Part shown: positions 10,791 to 21,254 of the stretch, one piece after another
How the letters are laid out: each line of letters opens with the position of its first letter
How positions within the stretch are numbered: the first letter of the stretch is position 1
From: Mesostigma viride
Taxonomy: Eukaryota > Streptophyta > Mesostigmatophyceae > Mesostigmatales > Mesostigmataceae
Assembly (NCBI GenBank): GCA_009746045.1
Contig: RPFO01000003.1
Coordinates: 1,283,969 to 1,347,968 of the forward strand
Reading direction: 5' to 3'
Length of the DNA stretch: 64,000 nucleotides
Notes under the pieces: generated by a model
Told to the model about the DNA's origin: nothing
Seen by the model: the letters and a program-made list of their open reading frames with translations, nothing else
Database searches by the model: none
Made by a program: the position numbers and the translations under genes

Positions 10791-12180
10791 GTGAGCAGGA
10801 CTGGCCGGTGGGGGAGCCGCCTTGTCTAGCATGAGTGCATGGGGAAGGCGGTGGCACCCACGCAGTCAGTCTACCTCACCTACCTGGCCCATGAGGGTAA
10901 GGAGCTGGTCCTTGAGCTCGTCGGCAAGCTAGGGTGGTTGACGTCTCACCTATACATAGCTGGCTTCTGGGGGAAGCGACGCAGCACCACCCGGCAGTGG
11001 CGGCGAGCGCGGTCCGGGTGGCCTCCCGTTGTTTTGCCTGGCGCAAATCTTCAAGCCGTCCTGGAGTTTCGTAGCGATCGGCGTCAGTGGTTGAGCGCGG
11101 TCGCTGCCCGCAGCAGGTCCGCATATAGGAGAGCTCGGCGGGAGGTCGCCAGCCCATCCTGCCGGGGTTGCTGGGATCGATGCGATGGTGGCCGTAGACC
11201 TGCTCGCGGCTAAGTATCTTTGGGACCTGCATGTGCGGCCAGGGCCTCGGTGTGGGCTGTGATGGCTTCAAGCTTCTTCATGAGCACGCCGCGCTTGCCC
11301 GACCACCTGGTTTAGGCGAGCTAGAGACAAGGGCAGCGTGCGTCTCAGATGCCTGCGCCACGGCCGTGCAGCGCCGTACGTGAACGTACTGAGGTTGGAG
11401 CTTGCGGACGACCTTAACTGGTTAATTCCACATTGGAGACCCGGGCTTCCATGTGCACTGTGTTGAGCGTCATATAATTCAGCGAGGTCAGCTTCTCGGC
11501 CAACGGCCAGGTCACATGCTCCTCCGGCCAGCACTGCTCGGATGTCATCCTTGCAGAGGGAGCCGGGGAGCCGATGTGCATGGCTGCCGGCAGTGCGCAG
11601 CTAGGCCGGGCAGGGTAGTTGCGGAGCTTAGCGACGATGCCCATAAGAGTTTGCTCAGTGCAGAAGAAGCTGCGGCAGGATAGCGAGGGCGGTGGTACGT
11701 TGAGCTCTGGCCTGGCGAGGAGCCCCTCCAGGTTGTCGGCGAGGATGGGCCCAACGGGCCCAAGGAGCTTGCGTTCTTGTGCTAAGAAATGCACTATTGC
11801 GGTGCATTCTTCCGTGGTCAGTTACCGCAGCCAGTTGCTGAAAGAAAAGCGTTCGTAGTACGTCTTGTATATATAGCCATATAGATAGGTACTTTCGCCT
11901 TTTGTGTTTGTGGCAGGGTTTCTTGGGCTCGGGCGAGGCGCTTTGGCGATGGTTTTGCTGGCGATGGGTTTGCAGGCCCAGACTGCTGGGCAAGGACGAT
12001 GGCGAGTGGGTTGGGCTGGCCGGGCCGGGGAGCCGGAAAGCTCCTTTTCCAAACCCCGTTTTGCTTTTGGAGTCGTCATAGGTGCTTGTCACGTGCGTAA
12101 CTTTTTCGATACTGCCAACGCAATGGTTTCAGCCGTAACCGATTATTAACTGGCAAGGCGCATCGAATGCAAGTGATCTG
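10791..12180. other. Degenerate, retroelement-like sequence; no intact gene
   Basis: Several overlapping minus-strand frames (for example 10876-11271 and 11414-11794) have protein-like composition but no recognised domain. Their position next to the ORF1 relic suggests decayed ORF1 N-terminal sequence. This is inference; a profile search would be needed to assign it. Confidence 0.35.
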
Positions 12181-12189
12181 ACTGAATTC

Positions 12190-12778
12190 ATTTGGGGCTC
12201 AGACGCAAAAGATCTGAGCGCCGCCGTCAGCCATACCGCCGTCAGCCATTTTCGTATGCCAACAAATTGCTAGAATGTGCTTATAAATACACCCTAGAAA
12301 TCTGCCGCCGCCACATCCTCCGGGCAGGCCTGTGGATGCCGGCGCTGCTGCCGCTGTGCACGTGGCTGATCAAGCGCGCCCAAGTTTGCCTCCTAAGGCA
12401 ATACGGTGGGGCGCCCCACGGGGTCAACCCCGGTTTGTCCTTGAGTTCGGGGCCATGCATGGGCCCCAAGACGGCGGAGTTTTGCCACGAGTGCTGCCAG
12501 ACGCCGTGAAGACCGCCTCGACCTCGAGGGTCAGTCAGACCGCCCCGTGGTCTGCCCGCATGTGGTCCTCGTTTATATTTGCGGCAGCGCCTGTCACTCG
12601 CCCTCACTCGCATGCCGTGGTTGATATGTGTTATTCCGCGCCGCACGTACCGGCCGCCCACCACTTTGTCGTGATCGACAAGCGGCCCGGGTCTCTGCCC
12701 TTTCTTCCTGTTGTGCACATTAACAGGGATTAAAAGCACTTCGGTGATCCGTGACTCCCCAACGGGAGCACGAGTGAA
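12190..12778 (+). mobile_element. LINE-derived element, type B tail
   Basis: The 3' end is clear: GGGATTAAAAGCACTTCGG at about 12727, then CCGTGACTCCCCAACGGGAG and GCACGAG. It is the inverted counterpart of 9944-10040. The upstream 500 bp are probably the same element but contain no recognisable coding domain, so the 5' boundary is a guess. Confidence 0.5.
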
Positions 12779-12903
12779 TTAACTAAGCCGGCTTTGGAAT
12801 CCCCCCAGGGCTCCCTCTCAGTCCTGGATAGAGCAATCAAGAGCTAGTTGTCTAGCTAGATGCGGGCAATCGGCAATAACGGGAGTAGCTTAGTAGGCAT
12901 TAC

Positions 12904-14965
12904 CCTTCAGACTCGATCGACGAGGACTATGTACACGCCGCTGCACAATTGAAGGCGAGGAGCGCGGTGTGGAACAGCCCATGCAGGCGTCCAGGCGGGG
13001 AGGGCGCAACAGACATCGGGTAAGCACATTAAGATGCGCGTCTGCTTCAGGATGGCTCCTTTGCAGCATTCTTTAACGGTGTTCAGCTTAACACCCCGGG
13101 AGCAGAGTCTCGTGAGGTGTCTAGCAAGAAGGGTGCTGCCTCTGGTGGTGCCAGTAGGTAGACAACCTTCCTCATCGGCTCGCGGCTAACAGGCTTCGGG
13201 GATGGCCTCTAAACAGTCCCCCCCCCCGCTCCACCCTCATGCCTCGACCTAGCAGTCGCCGGTGATAGACATGGTGGTGCCGGTATTTCGGGCTAGAACG
13301 TCATCTGTCAACTGTCAGATTCGTAAAACACAACGCTTGCTAGATTAACTATATACGCCTCGGCGTTGCGCAATCAGCCCCCCCCCCCGAACACCCCGAG
13401 CAGGCGGCATGCAGGCTCGCATCCTACGCCTGCAGGACAAAATCCATGCGATGAAAAGCACTATTCCCTCCGTTTCCCTTCCCTCCGTTCCATCCCCACC
13501 CCCACCTTCCGCTGCATGCATCCACCCCCATCAGGCCTTGGACACGGTCCTCTGGGAGGCTCTTTGGGCCATCCTAGCTCTGGACCGGGCCGGTACCAGC
13601 AGCGTTTATTGCTGCCATTCATCGACTGTATGAGGGCTCACAGGCAGTAGTGTGGACTGCGGAAGGCACCACCCCACCATTCCCCCTTCACCACGGGGGG
13701 TGGCAAGGTTGTGTCCTGTCCCCATATCTGTTCATTATTGTCGTGGACTCACGTCATGCGCCGGGCATGTGCGCGCTTTACTGCTCTTAAAAGGGGTTCG
13801 AGCCCGGCTTGGACATCAGCGCGATCACGGCGGGTTTGGCACTGGCTACCGCCTGCATGGCCGACCTGATTTATGCGCGGACGACACCATGCATGCACCC
13901 TCATCGCGCGCCCCGAGCACATTCAGACCTGGCTGCATGGACTGTCTGGGCTAAGTGGGCTTGGAGGCGAGGGCGGTGGGGTTGGAGATTAGATTAGTGT
14001 CAAAACTGAGGCGGCGATGGTGATTGGGGCCTCCAGTCGCCCACCGCTGCCGCGCCTGCTCGACGGGACGGAGGTCCCATTCCGTGACCGCTTGGGGAAA
14101 ACTGTTAATTGGGATCGAGCATATGCTCCCTGACACCGCCGACGATGTGGACATCCGCATCGGCCTTGCCTGGGCCAGGCTCCGTTCGCTCAACACCTAC
14201 TGGCGCTCGAAGGGCCTATAGGCGAGCACCGCAAGCGCATGCTCTTCAGTCCGCGTCCTCACGGTGCTTACATATGGCGCTGAGGCGTGGACACTCACGG
14301 ACACACTAGCTGGAGGCTACTAAGCTAGACGGCACGGTTTACAGGATGCTCCGACAGGTCCTGAATGTAGGGTTTTCCAAGCATAATAGGTCATTAGAGT
14401 CTTTGTATCATGGTATGCCTCGTATTTCGGACGAGATTAGGCAGCGGAGGATAGCATTTGTTGTGTAGGACATCTTGCTCGCACCAGCCAGGTTGACACC
14501 GCCCTTGGTCTGGCCGGCCCCCAGCGGCTTAATTGGCCAACCAGGGCGGCATATCCTGACCTGGCCTGGCCCCAAGGACATTCCCAGGAAGCTAGGTTAA
14601 CCTGCCATGAACTACACCCAGATGTTGCTGGCCGACCTAGTGGTCCCAGCTCAGTTTGAACACCGCATCCACTCCCTCTCCCTTCTTTGGACTGCCATGC
14701 AGAACAAGAAGAGGTGGCAGAAGATTGTCCAGGCTCACACACCAGCCCCTGTGGGCAAGCCACCCCCGGCCCCCCAAGAGGAAGGGGAGTTTTAGTTGCT
14801 GAGTAGTGTAGTTAGGATTTTCTAGATTAGATAGCTTAGAGTTAGGTTAGTTCGATTACGCGGCTTCTCCCACCTCCACCCACCCAACATGGAACATGTG
14901 CTACATGATCTCCCAACGGAGGCATGTTATAATTTAATTTAATTTTTAAAACGTTAATTTAATTT
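12904..14965 (+). mobile_element. Internally deleted LINE copy, inserted into H1
   Basis: The flanking direct repeat TAGGCATTAC (12894-12903 and 14966-14975) marks the target-site duplication. It contains the 3' part of ORF1 (about 12920-13180, including the DGSFAAFFNG-equivalent segment) and the start of ORF2 (13246-13530). Near 13535 it jumps to reverse transcriptase motif A. RT then continues, frameshifted, to about 14795 (PTPAPVGKPPP equivalent), followed by a 3'UTR with CTCC-CAAC-GGAG (about 14909-14923) and a TTTAATTTAATT tail. Relative to the LINE at 25835-30894 about 2 kb is missing, and the junction shows a TCA microhomology. It is inactive. Confidence 0.85.
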
Positions 14966-15077
14966 TAGGCATTACAGCACTTGGAATGATATTAGCTCTA
15001 GCACTAATGCACTATAGTACCGCAGATTATAGCTTAAATGGCTCCTTGTGGCCATCAGCTTGCGCCTTAGCCGACAT

Positions 15078-15759
15078 CCACGGGCCAAGGCTGGGCCCCC
15101 TCCAGTGGTCCTCACCTTCAGCGACATCACAGCCCGAGTTCGGTTCCTCTCTCGCCGCAAGAAGCTGGTGGACACCTCCTGGTCGCTTGACGACGACCTG
15201 ACGCCAGCCCAGCAGCAGCAACGCCGCGATCAGTGGCCCGACTACATCCGCCACAAGACCAACCCCGAGAAGCCCCAAGTGTACTGGCGGGGCGGGGACC
15301 TCTACGTCAACAAGAAACTGTGGAAGCCCCCCCGGGCTTCCCCGGGATAGAGCACTCCAGCTAGTTGTCTAGATGGGGGCAATCGATGATGGGATAGCTT
15401 AGGCATTACAGCACTTGAAACGATATTAGCGCACAGCGTTATAGTACCTTCAATTAGCTCTGGCACCTTGTGGCCATCAGCTTGCGCCTTAATTAGCCGA
15501 CGTCTTGAGCCCACCTCACATTTGTAGCATAAGCTATGCGTCAGCCTACCTATGGTATTGCACTGGTTGTATTGCACCCACAGTGTTGCGCCCCGGCACC
15601 ATGCCGTGGAGAGAGCGCTCTGTGGCCTGCCCACCTGCGGCAGTGAGAGAAGCTAGGGCGCCCTCCCTCCTTCTCACTGTGTATATAGGGTTGAAGGTTC
15701 CTTTACTCTGTATTGGCACCCACGTGACGCAGTCACGTGCTTATTAATTAATTAATTAA
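15078..15759 (+). mobile_element. Half-LINE H2: ORF1 C-terminus plus 3'UTR, type C tail
   Basis: The direct repeat TTAGCCGACAT (15067-15077 and 15760-15770) flanks it; the right edge is ambiguous by a base or two because the tail is also TTAA-rich. The best-preserved ORF1 C-terminus in the window lies at 15090-15350: FSDITARVRFLSRRKKLVD, SWSLDDDLTPAQQQQRRDQW and EKPQVYWRGGDLYVNKKLW, then a stop. A ~400-bp 3'UTR follows, ending in the hairpin CACGTGAC-GCA-GTCACGTG (about 15721-15739) and (TTAA)n. No ORF2 is present. Confidence 0.85.
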
Positions 15760-16309
15760 TTAGCCGACATAGATCTGGAGCCATGCACACATCTTGCCTT
15801 TTTCATAGCATAAGCTATGAGCTAGGCATCAGCCTATCTATGGTATATGCATGCACCCACATGCAGTGTTGCGCCCCGGCACCATGCGAGCGCTGTGGAT
15901 AGAGCCGGCATGAGTTCGATCTGTGGTCTGCATGCCCGCTTGTGGCAGTGAGAGAAGTTATAGGGCGCGCTTTCTTCTTCTCATTGTGTATACATAGGGG
16001 TCGAAGGTTCCGGCCTTCACTTTGTACTGGCGCCATGCACGCGATGCAGTTATTAATTAAATCTATTTATTATTTATTAATATTTTTTTAAGGGGAGGGG
16101 ACACCCCTAAAGGGCACTTTTCTGGAAACCATACCTATGCATGTGCTAAAAATCCAATGATGATTGGGGACCATTAATATGATAAAAAAAAAATTTTCCA
16201 GCCACTTGGGGGGGGTACTAGCCCCCACAGGGCACCGGTAACGCGCTAAAAATAGAAAAAGACGCTATTCTAGTCACATTTTTCCTAGGGCAGTGGGCAA
16301 ACATATTGG

Positions 16310-17230
16310 GACCAAATCATATATTCCCATATAGTTCCCTGACTTTTGAGAAATGCTACCTAATTTTGAGCACAAAATAATCATGTTTACACACATTGAT
16401 GGATTTTCCCGCAAAAAGGGTACTTTTTTAATGAAAAAAAAAATTATCAAATCATAAACACATGGAATAGGGCCAAATCATATATTCCCAAATACTAGAG
16501 GTTGGGGGACATGCAGCCCCAAATTTTCAGGTCATTCTGACAAGCGCAGCCCTATTTGATGGATATTCCTAGATTGCCACCTGTGACGAAGCTAAGGGAG
16601 GTTTTAGCTAGTATTTAACCACACTAACACCCCTTTATACATCTAAGCCTCATGAAAACTGGCCAAACCACATACTACCATTCTCTGCACATATGGTACC
16701 TCCTATGTTCAAGGTTTGACGCCATTCTGACAAGAACTGCCCAAGTTACAACCATTCCAAGACGGCCACCCATGTAGACGCTACAAGGAAATTAGAGTAA
16801 CCATTTAGCCACACTAGCACCTCCTTCTTCATCAAAGACATCTGCAAACTGACCAAAGCACACATAATCAACTCTTGCACGCTGACGGCAACGCATGCTC
16901 AATGTGGGGGGTCATTGCGACAAGAACTGCTCAAGTTGATGGGTTTCCTATATGACCACATGACAAGGCGCTAAGGACCACTCAGTAAGTTAGTAACCCC
17001 ACAGTGCCACTTAATATGCCATCCAACATGCACCAAAACCATGCAGAGTATGTTTACAAAGTACAAAGGGGTGGCCACGCACCTCATATGTCTTCATCAT
17101 CCCTCCAGCATGGCCAGCCTTGTAAATATGTGCATAGCCTTGACGATGGTAGCCCTAACATGCCTAAGCGGCATTTCCTATGTTTCTCCCAGGTTAGAGT
17201 GTAAGGTTGATGCCAACCAAGCTAATCAAC
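16310..17230. repeat. Degenerate ~190-bp tandem repeat (satellite-like)
   Basis: Two marker blocks recur at near-regular spacing. A CCAAA-CACATA-type block occurs at about 16311, 16472, 16661 and 16852, and perhaps 17031. GACAAGAACTGC-like blocks occur at about 16539, 16728 and 16918, followed each time by a GCTA-AGG and CCACACTAACACC-like block. The units are strongly diverged. The region is AT-richer than its surroundings and has no credible coding frame. Confidence 0.65.
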
Positions 17231-19340
17231 ACAACAACACCTCCTAAACTGTCCTCCCCGGCATGGATGACAAACTGGGACTATGGAGGGCAAGGAACCA
17301 AGTAAGAACATGGTATATATAGCTTGCATGCAGTCATGCATGTCAACCATGGTTGGCTCAGCACATTGTAGTCTTGTCACATCATCATAACAAAGGAAAG
17401 CTCAAACAACCATTGGTGCCAGCTATCTACATGCAGTCACACAAATGCAATATCTCCAACATCATCATCACTATAACACTTCCATCCCTGCACGATAAAA
17501 TGCAAAGAAACCATTGGCGGCCCTTCACCGCATGAGCGCTGTGATGCCGCTGCGGCCTGTGAGGAGAGGGTGCGTCACTCTCAAACAACAAGAAGCGTCC
17601 ATACGCACAACATCCTTGCCAGAACACGTTTTATGAAATGCCTTATACCTTCCCGAAGAGCTATAGGCTGCGACTGAAGCGGCCCTGATCACGACATCAA
17701 CGAAAACAATCTAAAGCTGCCAGGTATTCGACAACACAACGGCAAGCGACGGCGAGCTAGCTGGCGGAAACTGCCCAAAAAGAACGCAAAAAACCTCGAA
17801 CGATGAGCTCATAGAAGAAAGCACCGATAGCAGATAACGTTCGCGACAAATCTGTACCTTGCCCTCGTAAATCCCTCGCCCAGGCGCGCAACAACAGCCG
17901 TTCTTCCATGGACAGGTCAGACACGCACTGCGCAGGTCTGAACAATTACTTACCGATAATGGCCGAAAATCTGGCAAAAAGCACCAGCTCGGTTTAGAAT
18001 TCGATGCAACCGATATTAATGCCTGCTTCAAGGTCAGAACAGCCCCCAAAACCGCTATTTTACAGCCGCTATCATGAATTCTATTTCATTCCGCGCGACC
18101 AAAAAATTCAGATTACCCCCCATGCCGATGGCATAAAAAAACAACAGCGATATTGTAAACCAGCTGATTTCCGCCACAAACTAACATCATAAACTTATCT
18201 CCTTTTAGATTCGAGTAAAATTTTTGCATTTCGCCTGCCCTAGTGTGGTAGTTTCGCCTGAACGCAGTCGCCATGGCCACTTCCGCAAGGGGTGCGCGCA
18301 CCGTGCACGTGAAATTTGTGACCTTCGGCTCCGGCGCGAATTTTTTGGCGCCAAAAAATTCGGGGGTGTCCCGTCCCCTTAACTTAATTGTCGTGCTCAG
18401 CCACGCGGCCCTGGCTGGCCGCGGCCCCTGCATACACTGCAGGCCCGAAGGTCATGTGGCCGGCGGTCGGAAAGCACCGGACCACAGAGACTATCAATAA
18501 GCATGTGGCAGCCCTGCCCATCGTAGCAGCCCTGCCCTTTGTAGTCGATCGAGGCCCATGAGTGTGCAGGCAGTGGCCGGTTAGTTCGGCGAAAAGAAAG
18601 CAGCCACGCCCCCGGGTCCTCGCACTTGCTGGTGGCATGGGGGAAGCTAGACCAACTGGATCATGGCCAGCACCGCCCGATCGAAGGAGGGCCGGATGGA
18701 GACAGAGGTATACCTGTTCTGATTCTGCCGGCCGGCTGTGCACATGCATGCGACACAGTGCGTCAGCCCGAGGGTCGAGGACACACCCACAACTACCACA
18801 GCGTGCCCTAGCCGTGATGAGAGGCTGCAGTACATTTACAGCTGATGGCGGATGGCCAGGGAGTAGAGAGCGGGAGCTACTTAGCCGTGAACACTGAAGA
18901 CATGGGCAGGGCGCGGAGGTACGGGCCTGCAGAGCCCAACACTACCATCGAGGGAGATTTGTAAACGGATTGGAGCCAAGTGCGCCCCTGGTCGTTCAGG
19001 TCCAAATGCGCCGCCTTTCAGTCATGGCAGTGTAGTTTAATATTGATGGAAGTCGATCTTCTGTTGTGTTTCATAAACGAGGGCAGGAAGACACTGGTAC
19101 TTATATGAGTGATGACGTTGTGCATGGCGGGGCAGTAATCTCTGTTATTCAATAACAAAATATGCCAAGCACAAAGTAGTGTAAACTAGTACAAAATACT
19201 ATATTAAAGTAAACATACAACATGTAGTATCCCATTCAAGTGTTGTCTAGGTACAGTGTTGATTTTTCTTTGTCTGGGCGTTAACCCCAAACAACTTTGG
19301 ACTCGAATGACTGCACGACAGTAAGAGCACGCACTCGCCC
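17231..19340. other. No gene recognised
   Basis: About 2.1 kb. Short overlapping minus-strand frames at 17711-18049 and 17757-17945 (containing DLSMEERLLLRAWARDLRG) look protein-like and could be an exon, but I found no family and no convincing splice pattern. Frames at 18384-18749 and 18562-18897 lie in opposite directions and are probably chance. Confidence 0.35.
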
Positions 19341-19365
19341 ACGTGCTGCAGCATAAACTGCCCCC

Positions 19366-19830
19366 TCACTTCCTTGGGTGCACCCCCATGCTGGCCAAGA
19401 TGTGCCCCAGCTTGCCCATGCTGCCATTAACCTCAGCTTCGTTGGTCATGGGCATGAATCGCATGCCACCGAGCACCATATCGGACATTCCCGTCCACGC
19501 CTTCAGGTTTTTCAGGGCTTCCTCCATGACGACGGGCACCATCTTCTCAACCCCTTTTTTGCGTGCTGCGTAGGAAAACTCCTGGTAGCAATTGTTATTC
19601 GGATTTAACAGCTTTTCCATGTAGCGGGAAGACCAGGACTACCTTTGACTCATTGATGCCCTGCCTAATCTGATGAAGTATGATGCTGCCGACCGTGCGA
19701 TCCTCGTCAAATCACGTGACAAAGCCCAGCGCAGCCTCTTGTTGATTTAAGCGACCTTCTGGTGATTGAGATGGCCCGGATCATCACCCCAGTTATGTGT
19801 GAGGAACATGTCATACTTGTACTCGCTAGC
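19366..19830 (-). pseudogene. TIR-domain protein pseudogene
   Basis: Read on the minus strand, consecutive fragments follow the TIR (Toll/interleukin-1 receptor) fold order seen in many algal and protist TIR proteins. They are YKYDMFLTHNWGDDPGH (box 1-like), NHQKVA, FDEDRTVGSIILHQIRQGIN, ESKVVLVF, then NNCYQEFSYAARKKGVEKMV and PVVMEEALKN. The reading frame is destroyed: an in-frame TAA follows QKVA, the Trp before FDED has become TGA, and at least two frame changes are needed (near 19,725 and 19,625). The last segment, 19366-19620, is still open. TIR domains act in immune or NAD-cleaving signalling; this copy is probably dead. Frames at 19954-20395 may be a further upstream exon but are not recognised. 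Confidence 0.75.
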
Positions 19831-21020
19831 CAAGGCCGTGGCACCGCGAGAACTTGTTTGGAGGCTCACCTTCTGCAAGGGCATGATCTAGATTGTCGGA
19901 GCAAGAGGAACATGCATAAGCAAGGTAAAACTAGATTCTAGCAAACCGACCCCTCAATGCCTCGCCCTCCTGCGCCTCAAGAGGCGAGGCCGCGCCCCTG
20001 CCCGCCTACGAGGCCGTGGAGCCGGTCGAAGCGGCCCCCGTCGACGCCGTGCAAATATCAAGCACAAGCCACGAAATGTTGGTATGTATGATGTATGCAT
20101 AATAGCGAGAAACCCATAGCCCATGCCACCTTGTCTTTGCTGGTCAAGCAAATGCTGTAGCATGATCTTCGCCGTCATTTTTCCGTCATTCTGTGGCGCG
20201 CAAACAATTAAGTTAATTCCGGAAGCATAAGCTCCAAGAGCTAACTGGAGTGACAGAGCCCCGGCCATCCGAAGCGATTAAAGGCAAAACGTTAAAGGAT
20301 GTTTTGAGTTCGGTGCGTGTACAACGACCTCCGTTCAAGAAACCACCTGGGTCAATGAAGAAGACAACCATGCAGTACGTGCAAACCCGTACCATACTGA
20401 GAACTAAGCATCAGGTTCAAGAACGCATCGGGGATATCCGCGGCAGGAGCTGAGCCAGGGCATTATGCTTATATAGAATGGAAGGAAGACCAGTGAACGT
20501 CATTCATAAAATAGGTTTTATAAACTTGCCGTGCTCGATCGTCCACACAGTCAGCCAGCTAAAAACTAAAATGGTGGCCCACGAACCGGATGGCTGACGG
20601 ACAACATATCCGACTGGATGACACGGAACCATGCAAACACGGAACAAACAATGCAACAGAGCCTGGAATCATGTGGCAACCTTAACAACCCCCACAAGCA
20701 AAAAAAAAAAAATGGATAACACTTTTTAACAGCCCTGTAACAGCTGATGTTTTAGTGAAAGCTGAACAGTCGACACCGGACGGCGGACAGGCGGGACAGC
20801 ATGTAGACATAAGTTAATGGGAAAATGCAGGGAAAACAAGGGGAAAATGTTTTTTTTTTTTACTGTATTAATAAGGCGCACTCGAGTTATCGACTATCGA
20901 GTGAGTCGATACTGTATGTACCAGATGACTCATGACGCGGGTAATTCTGGCAACGGCAGGAACTCTGTCGACGACAGCATAAGTATGGTTGGGCCATGGT
21001 ACAAAGTACGAAGTCGCTTG
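19831..21020. other. No intact gene; possible upstream remnants of the TIR pseudogene
   Basis: The minus-strand frame at 19954-20268 includes LALGAYASGINLIVCAPQND, and a second overlaps at 20213-20395. No domain is recognised. The rest, to 21020, has poly-A runs and no frame worth calling. Confidence 0.3.
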
Positions 21021-21023
21021 CAT

Positions 21024-21254
21024 TACAGTCATTCACGCCTTAAGTTGGGTTGGCTTAAGTTGGGTTCACGCCTTAAGTTGGGTCGAATTGAATTCCGGCG
21101 TTCTTAGTTCAAAGTAGTTCAGAATACTATGTTTGAGTATCTTTAGTTCAAATTAGTAGAATTTAGTAGAGTCATTCACGCCTTAAGTTGGGTTCACGCC
21201 TTAAGGTTGACCCCTCAAAAACCACGAACCCAACTTAAGGCGTGAATGACTGTA
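21024..21254. mobile_element. 231-bp MITE with 28-bp perfect terminal inverted repeats
   Basis: Bases 21024-21051 and 21227-21254 are exact reverse complements. The termini read TACAGTC...GACTGTA, so the outer TA on each side fits a TA target duplication as in Tc1/mariner-type elements, with CAGTC as the element end. The internal part repeats the CACGCCTTAAG motif in direct orientation (about 21057-21085 and 21170-21206). It has no coding capacity. Confidence 0.8.

Larger units (their letters stand above)
12779..16060 (+). mobile_element. Half-LINE H1 3'UTR, split by two younger insertions
   Basis: Three separated pieces (12779-12903, 14966-15077, 15771-16060) join into one 3'UTR that runs in parallel with the uninterrupted copy at 15330-15760. 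Shared blocks are GATAGAGCA...CTAGTTGTCTAG, the TTAGGCATTACAGCACTT block, CTTGTGGCCATCAGCTTGCG, GCATAAGCTATG and the type C end. The gaps are the LINE copy 12904-14965 and half-LINE H2 15078-15759, each bounded by short direct repeats. The left end begins within the last codons of ORF1. Confidence 0.8.
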
